NCBI GenBank assembly: GCA_013397845.1
Contig: VZTG01001077.1
Span: 212,865-276,864, forward strand
Source of the DNA: Melanocharis versteri
Lineage: Eukaryota > Chordata > Aves > Passeriformes > Melanocharitidae
DNA: 64,000 nucleotides
Direction of reading: 5' to 3'
The notes beneath the pieces were generated by a model. It was not told where the DNA came from. It saw only the letters and a program-made list of their open reading frames with translations, and ran no database searches. This document shows, piece by piece, positions 12,317 through 23,515 of this stretch. Position 1 is the first letter of the stretch, and each line of letters starts with the position of its first letter. The position numbers were made by a program, and so were the translations under genes.

Positions 12317-12322
12317 TTTATT
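12317..12322 (-). promoter_or_regulatory. UNC5C: Candidate UNC5C poly(A) signal
   Basis: AATAAA on the - strand (GGTAATAAATTATA), with TTGTGTTC about 50 bases downstream as a possible GU-rich element. The copy-1 counterpart is at 10066-10071. Chosen from position only; not proven. Confidence 0.4.
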
Positions 12323-14750
12323 ACCTGTTTAAAAATTCTTTCTTACACTTTGTACATGTCAGGCTGACAGAATAAATGCAGGCATTTACAAACAGAGGGA
12401 AGGAGAAAAAGGGAGGGGGGTAAGAGGCACACTCAGAACTAGTAAACCACACCTCCACTGTACAGCAATACAAATAATGCAATGGCTAGCACTTCTCCTG
12501 TAGTAAGTCAGTCTTTAGAAAAGGAATTGCATAGAAGATACAGCAATAGGGAAATCAAAACCAAAAGAGTTCTCCAGATCTGAATAGCAAAGAAAACAAA
12601 TCCCACGAACCCCGGCAGAGCTGTGACATGGGAAGAGAAGGGAGAACCGTGATACACCTGGGTCACACAGATGTTTCTTTTCCTATGGGCCCTCCTTTGC
12701 TTTGGAAAGGTACTGAAGATACCCTCTTTTATTTTTTCTTTCTTTCTTTTTTTTTTTTTCTCTTCAACAATAACAGAACATGTGTTAGCAAAAAGAGTCT
12801 ACCATACAGGTGTGTGAAAACAGTAATGCCACAGCTTCTCTGTCTCAGCTGTGCCACACACCCTGCTTCAAAGTAGGTTATTGGCTCTCGGCTCGGGTGT
12901 TTTTGCAAGGTACCTTGAAAAATCTGCAGGGAGAAGAGTGTTTTGCCTCTCCTTCCTAATTTTGTTTACTCTCCAGACCGAATTTGCTTTTTATTTGTAT
13001 TGTGCTAGCTCCCAAATTTACTGGTGGTAACCAGAGCCAGCTGGCAGCAGCCAAAGAAGCTCTGGGGCCCGTGCAAGCTTTCCTCATCTCGGGGGGATGT
13101 CCCATCACTGCTGTGGCAGGACCCTCCTGATTACATCCTGCTTCCTCGCAGGCATCCCGACGCTCCTCGCCTGCCATGCCATGGGATGCTTTGTGAGCAG
13201 AGGGCAGGCCCAGGGTGCAGCAGCACACATAGTGGTTCAGTCTCCTCAACTGCTTAAAAAGACATTAATTGCTAACAAATACATTTAACCAGCACCACAG
13301 AAAACATGAAATACCTATTTGGGATAGAGGTTTGTGGGAACTCTGGATTATCATTGCTTTTTTGTACAGACAGTTTATCAAAGGACTTTCAGATAAGGGA
13401 TTTTTTGATTTCAGGAAGCAGGGATCAAGTTTAAAGGATAAATAAGTAAATAAACTAAGTGCTCCTATTCAGGCAAGGAGCCTGACCTAACAAACTTCAG
13501 GCCTCGTTTCCGTGGCTTTAGTTCAAGTCCAATTCCAGTTACTTGCCAGTTTCTACTCTGTTGGCTTTTGACATACTGCCTAGTTGACCCTGCAGTGATG
13601 ATACAGCACTGAAATTTGACCTTTACCTTCCCATGCAAAAGTTGGTAAAATAAGAGGATGCCCGTACCTAACCTGAGAGCTAAAAGCCTCCAGCAGCAGT
13701 GTCCTTTGTTTTCTCTTCTTTTTTCTGGACATACACACACTTACTTTGCCTTTCTGTTAAAGTCCCCACTTCAAAAGGAGATACCTGCTTCAGCATTTAA
13801 AAATCTGCAGTGCAGCTCGTTTTATGGACTCAAGGTTTCACACACAAGCTAGGAACGGATTGCAGTGACCCCAAAGTCAGTAACTCACTGGAGTCCTCGT
13901 AGGAGAAGGGCCAGAAGTTTGGTTTCCATTCACAAAGCACTCATGTCTTTGCACCACCTAATACTAACCAAGCCAGCCTGCAAACAGTGAGTTGCTTCAT
14001 GGCCAGGTGAGAGCCAGAGTAATACCTGAAAAGTCTTCTGAAAACTCCGTAATATTGTTTACAAAGTGCCCCGGACACAAGATTAAAAAAAACCCGAGCC
14101 AACCTCAACAAAATTATTGTGTTAAAAATTAACCTCAGAGCTGTGGTAACTAGTTGGTAGAGCATACAAGGGTCTAAGGGCCCCCCCACCCCTCCCTTCC
14201 CCACGCCCCCTGCCCCCAAAAGAAGAAGAAAAGGAGAACCGAAAAGAAACTATTGTAGGTAGCAATACAAGACATTAGGACACTGTCCACAATGACAGGC
14301 TTACAGCATGTAAATACATTTATTCTATATGTAAGCAACTGAAATAGCAGGAAACCCAAGGAATGGACATGTTTTGCTCTGTGGGTATTGCAGACTCCAA
14401 CATGTCTCACAAGTGTCTGCATTTCTGCCAGCAAGACGGAAAAAAGTCTTGGTCTCCCAATAAAGCAAATTTTGACTGGGGAGACCTTCACTGCCGCAAA
14501 ATTTTCAAGATCCACTAAAACAGCACATAGGTCTTGCACTCTTCAGCGAGACACAGTGGATCATTTGTGATCATAAATTTTGAAAAAAAAACAACCACCC
14601 AACCGAACCCCAAACTTACCCTATACACTGACAGTCACCTTTACAAGAACACAACACTAGAAGAACTGAAGAAAAAAAATAAGGTGAAAAGGACTGCCTC
14701 CGGTAAATGTTTCTTACTCAGAAATTAAAGGTTTTCCTTGAAGTCAGTAG

Positions 14751-14790
14751 ATATTTTATATATATTTATATAATATATATACTATTTATA
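14751..14790. repeat. AT-rich simple repeat
   Basis: TATA-type low-complexity tract in the probable UNC5C 3'UTR. Confidence 0.75.
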
Positions 14791-17700
14791 GCGCTAGTGA
14801 TCAACATGTAATGAAGAGATGGTGTGAAGAGCAGCAAAACTGCTCCAGTACAGAGCCAAAGGTGAACAACTAAAAGGAAAAGCGTTTTAAAATATAGTAA
14901 TAACTGGAGGATAAGAAGCCTGCAGCCTTTTTTTTTTGTTTCTTTTTTCACTTAAAGCAGATGTGCTCACCTGACATAAAATGTTACAACAACTTTTAAG
15001 AGTCAGTTCTGCCTGCCAAATATCTTTGTCAAAGCCACCCCACAGGAAGCCTCTTCCCATGCGATTTTGCTGCGGCAGCAGAGACATGGTGGAGCCGGGG
15101 CTCAGCCCCACGAGATGGCACTGTGTCCATGCAATCCCGGCAGAGGGACTGCTGCTGGGTTTTCTCCCACCAAAAATAATATCCTGAGCCGATCTGGCTG
15201 CCCTTGCCTCCTGCCCGCTCTCCTTGGGGCAGCAGGATGGGGATGCTGTGGTGAATACCATCAGCCAGAGCCCTCTCTCGCAGTGCACGCCCTGCCACCG
15301 ACACTCCCCCCAGAAAAAAAGAAAAAACTGAGCAAAATTAATGCAGGGAAGTGTGAGGTGAGGTGAGGTGGGAGCTGCTGTTACCAGCTGTGGCAAAGAA
15401 CGGGTGCAGAGCTGCTGGGATGAGCTGTGGCTCTGTGGAAGGACCTTTCCCTGCTTCTCCCTGCCCTGTCAGGGCTGAGGCAGCCCGAGGGGCCGTGCTG
15501 GGAGCCTGCAAAGGCCTATGGAGCCGGTCCTGGAGAAACCATCCAGCCCGTGATTGCAGCAGGGGATTGCGGGTGGTTTCTGAGCAGTTGGGGTGGAAGA
15601 ACAGTAGCTTCACCACCCAGTGACAGTCGTGCTGCTGCCCTAGTCATGTTCAGTGATGAAGGGTTACGTTCTGACCTCCAGCCACCTCTGCGGATGCTCC
15701 TCTTAATCAGAGTGTGCATTTTTCCTCGCAATAAATCCCTATTACTGTGATGCTGCGAAAGGAAAATGCCCCAGAACACTGTGAGAAAGTTGTTCATCTG
15801 CAAGTTGTTTCTCTTGCAGAAGGCGTGAGAACACAGGTCAGAGGGCTGGCCAAAGGAGCATCAACTCACAGCAATACAGATATTTGTGAGAGAATTTGTG
15901 GCCTGATCCTGGTGAGAAGGGTGCACATGCTGCCCACCTAGAAAAAGCTGAGAGCTGGGGAGCACCAGCAAGCCTGGGGATCAGCCAACACAGACTGAGC
16001 TGAAAAGGCCAAAGGGTCAAAGGACAGTTCAACTCCTGCACCTGCCTTGGAAGGGGAGTCAAGGAAGGACACATGGGAAAGGTGAAGAAGCACAAACTAA
16101 ACACAACTGGTTACACCTAAAGGTGGCACAGGACGGAGAAAAGCTGAGACCTATCTTTAAGAGCTACTTTAGTGTTCTAAGGTGAGTAGAAGATGTGGAG
16201 AAGGGGCAGAGCTGGAAGCCCCAGTCCAAACCTCCTGAAGATGAAAGCAAAATTTCCATTAGCATTGCAGTGGGCTGCACCAGATGCCCAAGGTGAAAAA
16301 GATGGTTGTTTGTTGAAAGGATGCCCATGGCAGCTCCACATTAAGAGAAGGTGGGGCTCTCGCAAGCAAAACGCACGCAGATGTTGAAAGTTGCAATGCA
16401 TGTCCTCTGGTCTCCAGTTTTGACTGAAATGCTGGTTTGCAAACTGCCTGGTTACCTCTTACGAGGAAAGGAACTTTTTGTGCTCGCTGCCCGGTGGACA
16501 ATCAAAACCTTACTCACTGGTCAGGGAGCTGAGAAATTATACGCAAAAAGTGCCAAGACTGTGGAAATGTGAAATGGAAAAAGAGGTCAGATGAAATTTT
16601 CTTTTCATCTTGACCAATGACATTTTCAGTTACCTTCAAAGGCGCAATCTGGAGAGCCTTGGGGAAAGCAAAACCAAAACCACAAAAGAGAACAAGCTAA
16701 CTCCAGTCTCGGGAAGCATATGGAATGGTAATGCATACATGGGCAGGGGCATGCACATGTGCACAACAGCAACAACCAGGGCCTGGCTGGAAACCTGGAG
16801 TGGACAGATTGGGGCAGAATAGCCTTTCTGTGCCAGACACAGAGGACAGCCCAGTCAGCCAGTAAAACTACTGCAATCTTATGCGCCGTCGTGTACCAAA
16901 GTCAGAATTTTCACTGAACAGAACAAAATACCTTTGCAGTGACAATCGTTTTTGGTTTGCTCCTTTGCAAAGCTCCCACCTCACCTGTTTTGTGAGGGCT
17001 GTAAAGGGGCAAGTGTTGCCTGGCCAGCCATCGAGGACTGCACCGCCCTGCCCAGGCAGCGGTGGTGGCGGGAGCAGCAAAGGCAGCAAACTGCAGCACA
17101 CGGGATTTCAACTTCCCCACTCCACGGCCCCACAGAACACAGGCTTCCCTGGCCACAGCAATGCCTGGGAATAGCCGTGGAGATCTGCCAAGTGCATCTC
17201 ACACAGAAGTGACCCAGCAGAGGGCTGGGCTGTCAGCAGCCCTGGCCATGGCAAACATTACTGGAGGTGGTGGGTCTCACTGAGACCTGCAGCTCTGGGG
17301 GGAACTAACAGGAGCTGCTGGCTCTTAGAACACTGCAAAACAAAGCGAAAACTATGGAGGCCCACCTTGGATGCACAAATCAGGTGGTGGATGTCAGTGC
17401 CTCCACATGCTTGCACTGGGGTCAGGAACCAGTGGTCTATGTGGACTGGGAGGCCATCTCTGGTTCACAGCCACCTCAAGACAGGACTCTTGGAGCAACC
17501 CGGAGGCACCAGGGTGGTGGCAAAACATGTCAGGGTCAGACGTGGTGGGTGAAGATCAGCGGAGTGTCACCAGTTCACGCCGCCTTGGCACAGAGCATGG
17601 AGCACAGCAGTGCTAACACGAGGTGAGCAGCCTGTGTGGGGTGCCAGAGGACTGTGGAGGTGGAGTAGGATGACAAAGGGAAGGACAGACGGCATAGAGA

Positions 17701-18712
17701 GGGACACGTCTTAAAAGACCTTTGGGGGGGACAACAGGTTCCATAAAACCAGAAATTATTCATTCTGCTGCTGACAATATTAGAAATAAAATAATAATGG
17801 TAATAATAATAGTCATTATAATCCTTGCACTAGATACTAATCAGTAAATAACTATCATAGCAACTTCTCTTTTTCACTTTTTTCTGGGTTTCTCCCCCTC
17901 CCCTCCAACCACTCTGAATTGCATATCTGGCCCCTCATACAGCAAAGGGGTGGAAAGGATGTGAATTGAAAATTAACTCAGATCCTTCATTCCCCACTGT
18001 CTTAGAGCTATTCTCCACACAAGCTCAGTGGCACTGTCTCGGGGAAGGAAGGGAACATTTTGTGTGTTCCTGCTTATCAGCCAGAGTACCTGCTTTCCAG
18101 ATGCACACCCTGCTTTTCTTGGTTTGATATTTTTTTTACAAGTAGGTCTAGGAAACAGAACAATGACAGGAGGATCACTGCAAGACAACCAATGTGCAGA
18201 TTTGTAGCCAAAATCTGAATTCACCAGAAACCAATAAGCTGAAATAGCCACAACCAACTGTCCATAGCCTTGTCTAGAATGGCTTTAAACAAAAAATATA
18301 AAGAGCCATGGACAGTCTCCTTACCCCTGTCCAGAATCTGATGTAAACAACATCCATAGAAACTGGGATTGTTAAGAAAGTTTATCCATATATCTGGATA
18401 GCAATAAAAAGCGTTTCCTAGGAAACTGTAAAAACCTGTACCAAGCAGTGTACAGCCAAGCCGAGAGGAACATTAGGTTGATTTATATTTTCAAGGTACA
18501 ACTTTGCATGATCTCTTTCTGATCCTGTGATAATGTACAAGGAGAGCACGTGTGAAGGTCAGGGCTGGTTTTTTTTGTTTGTTTGCTTGCTTTCTTCTCT
18601 GAAACGTCTCTTGTGTAACTCATTGGTCTGGGTTTTCACTTCAATTCTCATTTGCAATAGCAGGGCATTACCACTCCCTGCATCTGTCTTTCCTGGTCAT
18701 GCCAAGGCTGCA

Positions 18713-18878
18713 TTAGTAATTTCCTTCTGCTGCCAAAGAAACAACCGTTTCGTGTCTTCCCATTTCTTCAAGAACTGCTGCCAGCATGCTCAGGTTGCCA
18801 TCGGGGAAATTCTGGGCTTCCCAGAGATCCAGGATCACCCCGGTGGGACTTGATTTCGTAGCAAAATAATTTAAGTAC
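18713..18878 (-). CDS. UNC5C: UNC5C last coding exon: death domain C-terminal part
   Basis: Coding part of the terminal exon: a G completing a split Arg codon, then 54 residues from YLNYFATKSSPTGV through ILDLWEAQN and LAAVLEEMGRHE to AAEGNY, with TAA at 18713-18715. This is the last half of the death domain (about human 878-931). The acceptor on the - strand is CTCATTTCAG. The C-terminus has Asn where human has Gln before the final Tyr. The death domain carries the pro-apoptotic output of unliganded UNC5 receptors. Confidence 0.98.
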
Positions 18879-19110
18879 CTGAAATGAGCCAAAAAGAAAG
18901 TCGTTTTTTTGAGCTGCATGGAAGCTGCCTGAATTCATACGATTTCAACCCACCCCTGTTGCTGGTGCTGTCAAAGTGCTCATCTGCTGTGCAGTCAGCC
19001 TGACCAGTCTGTACATCTGCTTTCAGTGGGTCTTTCACCAGGATGTTTTTGCACATCCCTCCCTCCCCAGGAGCTCCCCTGCCTGACCACGTACGGGCAA
19101 CCCTGCTCAC

Positions 19111-19289
19111 CTGTCCAGTTTCAGCTTGTGGGCCAGCATCCGCCAGTCGTGGCCTCTGGTCTGGGGAGCATCCAGGCTGCTGCACAGCTTCTGCCTTATC
19201 GGGAGGGGGATGCTGAAAGCGCTGGGCCCTACGATGGTGGTGATGGTGCCCGCTGAGTCCATGGGAGGATAATCGATGCCAGTAGGTTC
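19111..19289 (-). CDS. UNC5C: UNC5C exon: UPA end and start of death domain
   Basis: A 179-bp exon giving about residues 818-877: EPTGIDYPP, then PSAFSIPLPIRQKLCSSLD and APQTRGHDWRMLAHKLKLD. The IPLPIRQKLC segment starts the death domain and DWRMLAHKL is its helix 2. The - strand acceptor is CCAATCTCAG and the donor AG|GTGAGC. The final AG begins the split Arg codon. The linker just after EPTGID differs from mammals, as expected of a loop. Confidence 0.98.
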
Positions 19290-22200
19290 CTGAGATTGGC
19301 AAGACAGAAAAAAGCCTGAACAACCCATCGGTTTTGTTACTGAGTGAAGAGACAATTGTAGAACTACATCCTCTGAGACTCAGTGCTTTTAGTTGCAGCT
19401 CTCTGCTAATCTAGTAAACACTAACATAAACATGTGAGTCCACTGGAAAACAGAAATATTTATAATCAGCTTTGGGTAAAAAAAATATTTTTTTCCTCCT
19501 TTTTTGGAGGGGTGAATATTACCATACCTGGACAAAAAAGCCAGCTTAGTTAATCACTTACTGGAAATAATGAAGGATCAGTCACTTAGACACATTTCAG
19601 AGCAAGTTGCTACAACTAGAGTAGAACTGAGCTTTCCTGCCCTGGCTGACAAGACCCCCTTCCTGGCATCTTCCCAAGCCCCCAGAGGCCCACTGAGCTA
19701 GCACCAGATTCACACCACTCACATCCCTCTGGTAGTACCCAAGCTCTCTGAAACCTCTGATACTGTGCAGACCACAGACAAACAGTCAATACCACCCCAG
19801 GCAGAAGCTGAGCCCTCATCTTTATGTGGCTTTAACTCTGGAAATAGACGGAGAGCATGTGCTCGGAGCAGAGGGTGGGGGACATGGGGGGCAGGCATCA
19901 TCCCCTCTCCCCAGGACACGTGCCATGTTCAAGGACAGTGTGGCAGCAAGAGTTTAAAGGGAAAAGTCATCTCCAGAGTCAGCTTGTCCCCTGCAGGTGG
20001 GGTATTGATGCTCTTTGATATGGTCCTCCCAACTGGAGGGGTCCCCATTGGAGTGGCAGCACTGTCAACACCACTGGGAATAACAGCAGTTGGCTCTTCT
20101 GGGCAAGGATTTTGTCTTCTCCTTGGCCTGGGTGGATTTAGTGCCCACAGGCTTGGTAGCTGGTAGGACAATGGTAGCTGGCTAATTTGGGTGGTTGGGT
20201 TTGTTTAGGAACAGCGAGGTCCTGCAGGGATCATGATGAAAAAAGCAGCAAACATGGCTGGTTCTGCCCTCAAGCTTCTCAGTCTATTTCTCAATTTGAT
20301 GCTCTTTTCTAGTAGAAATGGGGGAGCAGCTTCTCCTCCCCCTCTGCCAGATCACAGCCCCAGGCAGCCAGAAACACTCGTGCTAAAGACTTGTCATTAA
20401 ATGTCGATTTGTTTTCTCCTCTGTGAACTGTCTTATTTCTTCGTGTCAAACTGGCTGTTGGGAAGGAGCTGTAATACCTGAAACTATCTTAAAGCCAGGC
20501 AGCTCCTGGCTTAAGCTGCAATCACAAACCCCCTGAGGATTTTGCTGGAGATGCTCACAATCCTGTGCAGTCTCTGGTTTACCCCCCAAAAATGTATTCA
20601 GAAATAAAAAGGGGAGAACCAGTGTCCATGAGCAATGCACAAAATTAAACCCTTTGCCTCCACTCTTTTATCTACACCAATTAATTCTCTTCCACTGTAT
20701 AAATATGATTTTTTTGGCTTTTTTTTTTCCCTAAACACATGGCATTTTAGGCAACCTGTGAAATTTCTAATGACGGAAGGTTTACACCACACTGTAATGT
20801 CCTCAATTAACATGTCGAATGTGGCATCTGTATTTGGGTGCCAGGGCCCTGAGTCACAGACTGCCTGTCCAAACCCCACGGCCCAACAACCTGGCAGCAG
20901 ACACTGCCCAGGAGCCAGGAAAATGACGTGCCTGACGCTGGTGCTGCCTGCAGACTCACCCACACTGGGAGGTCAGAAGCGGCCGTAGGGTGGTGGCAGT
21001 GACAGTGCAGACAAATAACCTTTTCTTTATATTCTGGGCCAAAGGACACAAGTGCTGCCCTGGCTATCAAGGTGGCCTGCAGCCCCAGGGGCTTCAGGAT
21101 TGCTGCAGAAGGGGCCCAGGTATCTGTGGCATTGCCCTGTGTCTCCTTTGTGTGAGAATCAACAGCACAAGATAAAAAGAGGGCTTCAAAAATAAATCAT
21201 GGGAGACCTTTGTCACAGTTTTCCTCCTGCTTTGCAAATGTATGTGTTTTGGCACTCACTGCATTTGTATTTTTGAAGTCCCCGTGGTAGACACTGTATA
21301 AAGCCAGTATAAGACAGTTTAATCTATAGATGTTTTATATCCTTTGCAGGGGACTAAAAAGAAAGCCCATCAAGGGAGGATGCAGGAAACTGTGTTACTA
21401 AATTTTTATCACAGGGTGACAGAGGCAGAGAGGCAGATCCAGCAATAAAGAAAGATGCCAGCACAGTCCTGCCATGCCTAACCACTAGCTGGATACCACA
21501 AGCCTAACCTCAGAAGAAAATGCAAGGATCCACAGCTACAGTTTCCTGATGCCTGGTCTGATGTCTTTATCACACTTCTAGAGTGTGATGAAGTTTCCAA
21601 GTTGCAGTTATTACCCTTTCAGGTGACTTATCATCAAGTCTCTGAGTTACAGGATTTTTTCCTAGTTGACTCTATATTCCAGTTCGCAGCAGACCAAGGT
21701 CCTCCTGTTCCTTGCAGGAGTTTGGGAATATCACAAGGTGTCAACAACAGGGCGCAATTTTGCAGGAGGCAGCCTTGATCGCAGTGGTATTATTCACTCC
21801 CTCTATTCATCCTTGATGGACAGGATCACAGCACAAGACAAGAATATTATCCTGTTCCCTCTGAATCTATTACCAGGCCCTATTACACACAACCAGCTGA
21901 GGATGATTACAGTGTACACTTGCATTTCATTAAAGTTACTTTCAGTTCTTTCTCTTCTCTGTGAGGTTAAATTAGTGATTACCTCAATGCAGCACTTATT
22001 ACAATAATTGTTTATGATGCTTGTTTTACCATCTGTCCTTAATGCTGTGTAGTCCCCAGATGAATTTGTAACTTTACACCCACTAACCAAGCAGATGTTA
22101 CGGGTAATGGTGCTCGCTGTCAGAGCCCTACAGCACAAGTAACTTTTGTCTCTATTCTCACAGCCCTTCCCCAAGCCAGCCAGCAGTAATTGCTGCCTAA

Positions 22201-22966
22201 AAGTCTGCTCCTCGTAGCTGCCAAGGGTACCAGGGATAAAACCCACCAGCACATTCACTGGAGTCAATGCCACTTCGCACCTGAATTCGTTTCTCCATCT
22301 CAGCCCCAAGCTTGACTGCCCCAAGGAGCAAAAATTCTCCAGGTGCTACATAGCATTAGCAAAGACATTCTCAAACGTATGATAAGATTTTTACTGGAAA
22401 ATGTCATCCATCAAAAGAAAAATTGCCAAAGACAATAGTCAGGATTTGTAGCAGTAGCAAAATATGAGGAGAAAAGTTTGCTGCAACCAGACTGTCTGAT
22501 ATTCCGTATTGCACAGCAGCTACTATGTGGGATCAGAGGAGGGTGGTTCGTGGAACACCCAGCACTGACATTTTCCAATTCTCTTTTCTCTCTCTCTGGG
22601 GAGCTGTCAGGCATGATGGGTCTTGTGGACTGCCAAGGAAACAGGACCATGACAGCTTCATGAGATGTGTCAGGGAGTGGTAGGCAAAGAGCTCCTCCAC
22701 ACAGACACAGAAAGGCAGCACCGGTAGAGAGACCAAAGCTGCTCTCTTCCCTCCTTCAAAGGAGAGATGCTTCCTTCCAGAAGGGAGAAACTAAGGAAAA
22801 ATGGAACAGGGGATGCAAAGAAACCACTTAATCCATTCTTTATGTCCATACCAGCAGTCAGGAGGAAACTGGGAAGCACTAAAGAGGTAGCAATGGGAAA
22901 GGTTATACCTCCTTAGCCCTCCCATGTTCCTGCAGTTGGATAGAAAAGTACACAAATGTCATTTAC
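19290..22966 (-). other. UNC5C: UNC5C intron
   Basis: A 3.7-kb GT-AG intron between the VSE and EPTG exons. No coding sequence, repeat family or RNA gene is recognised on either strand. Confidence 0.85.
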
Positions 22967-23131
22967 CTCTGAGACAGAGCAATTGAGCTGGAAGATCTGT
23001 CCTTCTCCTTCAACCTGCCGCACACACAGTTTGCACACCAGCTCCTGGGTATTCAGACTGAACCTTTCCAGTGTGAAGGTGCAGTGCAGGTTCCTCTGAC
23101 ATCCACTCCAGATGTGGTAAAAGGGAATCTC
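22967..23131 (-). CDS. UNC5C: UNC5C exon: UPA domain
   Basis: A 165-bp in-phase exon (55 codons): EIPFYHIWSG, QRNLHCTFTLERFSL, ELVCKLCVRQVEGEGQIFQL, ending CSVSE (about human 763-817). This is the UPA domain, which packs with ZU5 and the death domain in the autoinhibited cytoplasmic supramodule of UNC5 receptors. - strand acceptor CTCCTGCAG, donor GAG|GTAAAT. Confidence 0.98.
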
Positions 23132-23365
23132 CTGCAGGAGGAAAGCAAAAAAGTACAGTCAGGGAGGGATGTGAGACCAAGGCATGGATGCTAAATGACC
23201 AGAGACTGCAGGCTCCATGCTAATGTGACAGCAAATAGTCCAGGGAAAAAAAAATGTCCATGGAATTAAGCCTGGCTCCTGGTGTTTTTTAAACACACCT
23301 GTGTGTGACAGTATTTCTTTAAGCCTCACTGCTAACACCCGTTGTGAATGTTTTGTTATGCTCAC

Positions 23366-23515
23366 CTGGTATTTAGCCAGCAGTTTGCTCTTCCAGAGAG
23401 AATGGGCAATGTCATGAATGGACAGACGGAGGTTGTGGGTGCTTCCCTTGAAATGCAGAGCTTTGGGCTCCTCCAAAAGCTGCCCACCCATCTGCTGCTC
23501 AAGCTGGAGGACCTC
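23366..23515 (-). CDS. UNC5C: UNC5C exon: UPA domain, N-terminal part
   Basis: A 150-bp in-phase exon (50 codons): EVLQLEQQMGGQLLEEPKAL, HNLRLSIHDIAHSLWKSKLL, AKYQ (about human 713-762). The HNLRLSIHD block is highly conserved in UNC5C. - strand acceptor TACTGCAG, donor CAG|GTGAGC. A 234-bp intron separates it from the next exon. Confidence 0.98.

Larger units (their letters stand above)
10147..12396 (+). repeat. Direct duplication, copy 2 (about 2.25 kb)
   Basis: Second copy of 7896-10145 at offset 2251. After 12396 the sequence goes on into unique DNA (GGGAAGGAG), whereas copy 1 stops at the N. Before copy 1 there is unique sequence with a poly-T tract. Unique flanks on the outside and N on the inside are what an unmerged contig overlap would look like. 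Confidence 0.95.
12300..18712 (-). other. UNC5C: Probable UNC5C 3'UTR
   Basis: About 6.4 kb after the UNC5C stop with no recognised coding sequence on either strand. The limit is set by an AATAAA on the - strand (TTTATT at 12317-12322) followed by a GT-rich stretch. That length resembles the several-kilobase 3'UTR of mammalian UNC5C, but this is inference. Other - strand signals at 12990-12995 and 14319-14324 would give shorter forms. Parts at about 15000-15600 and 16980-17600 are GC-richer than the rest. Confidence 0.45.
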
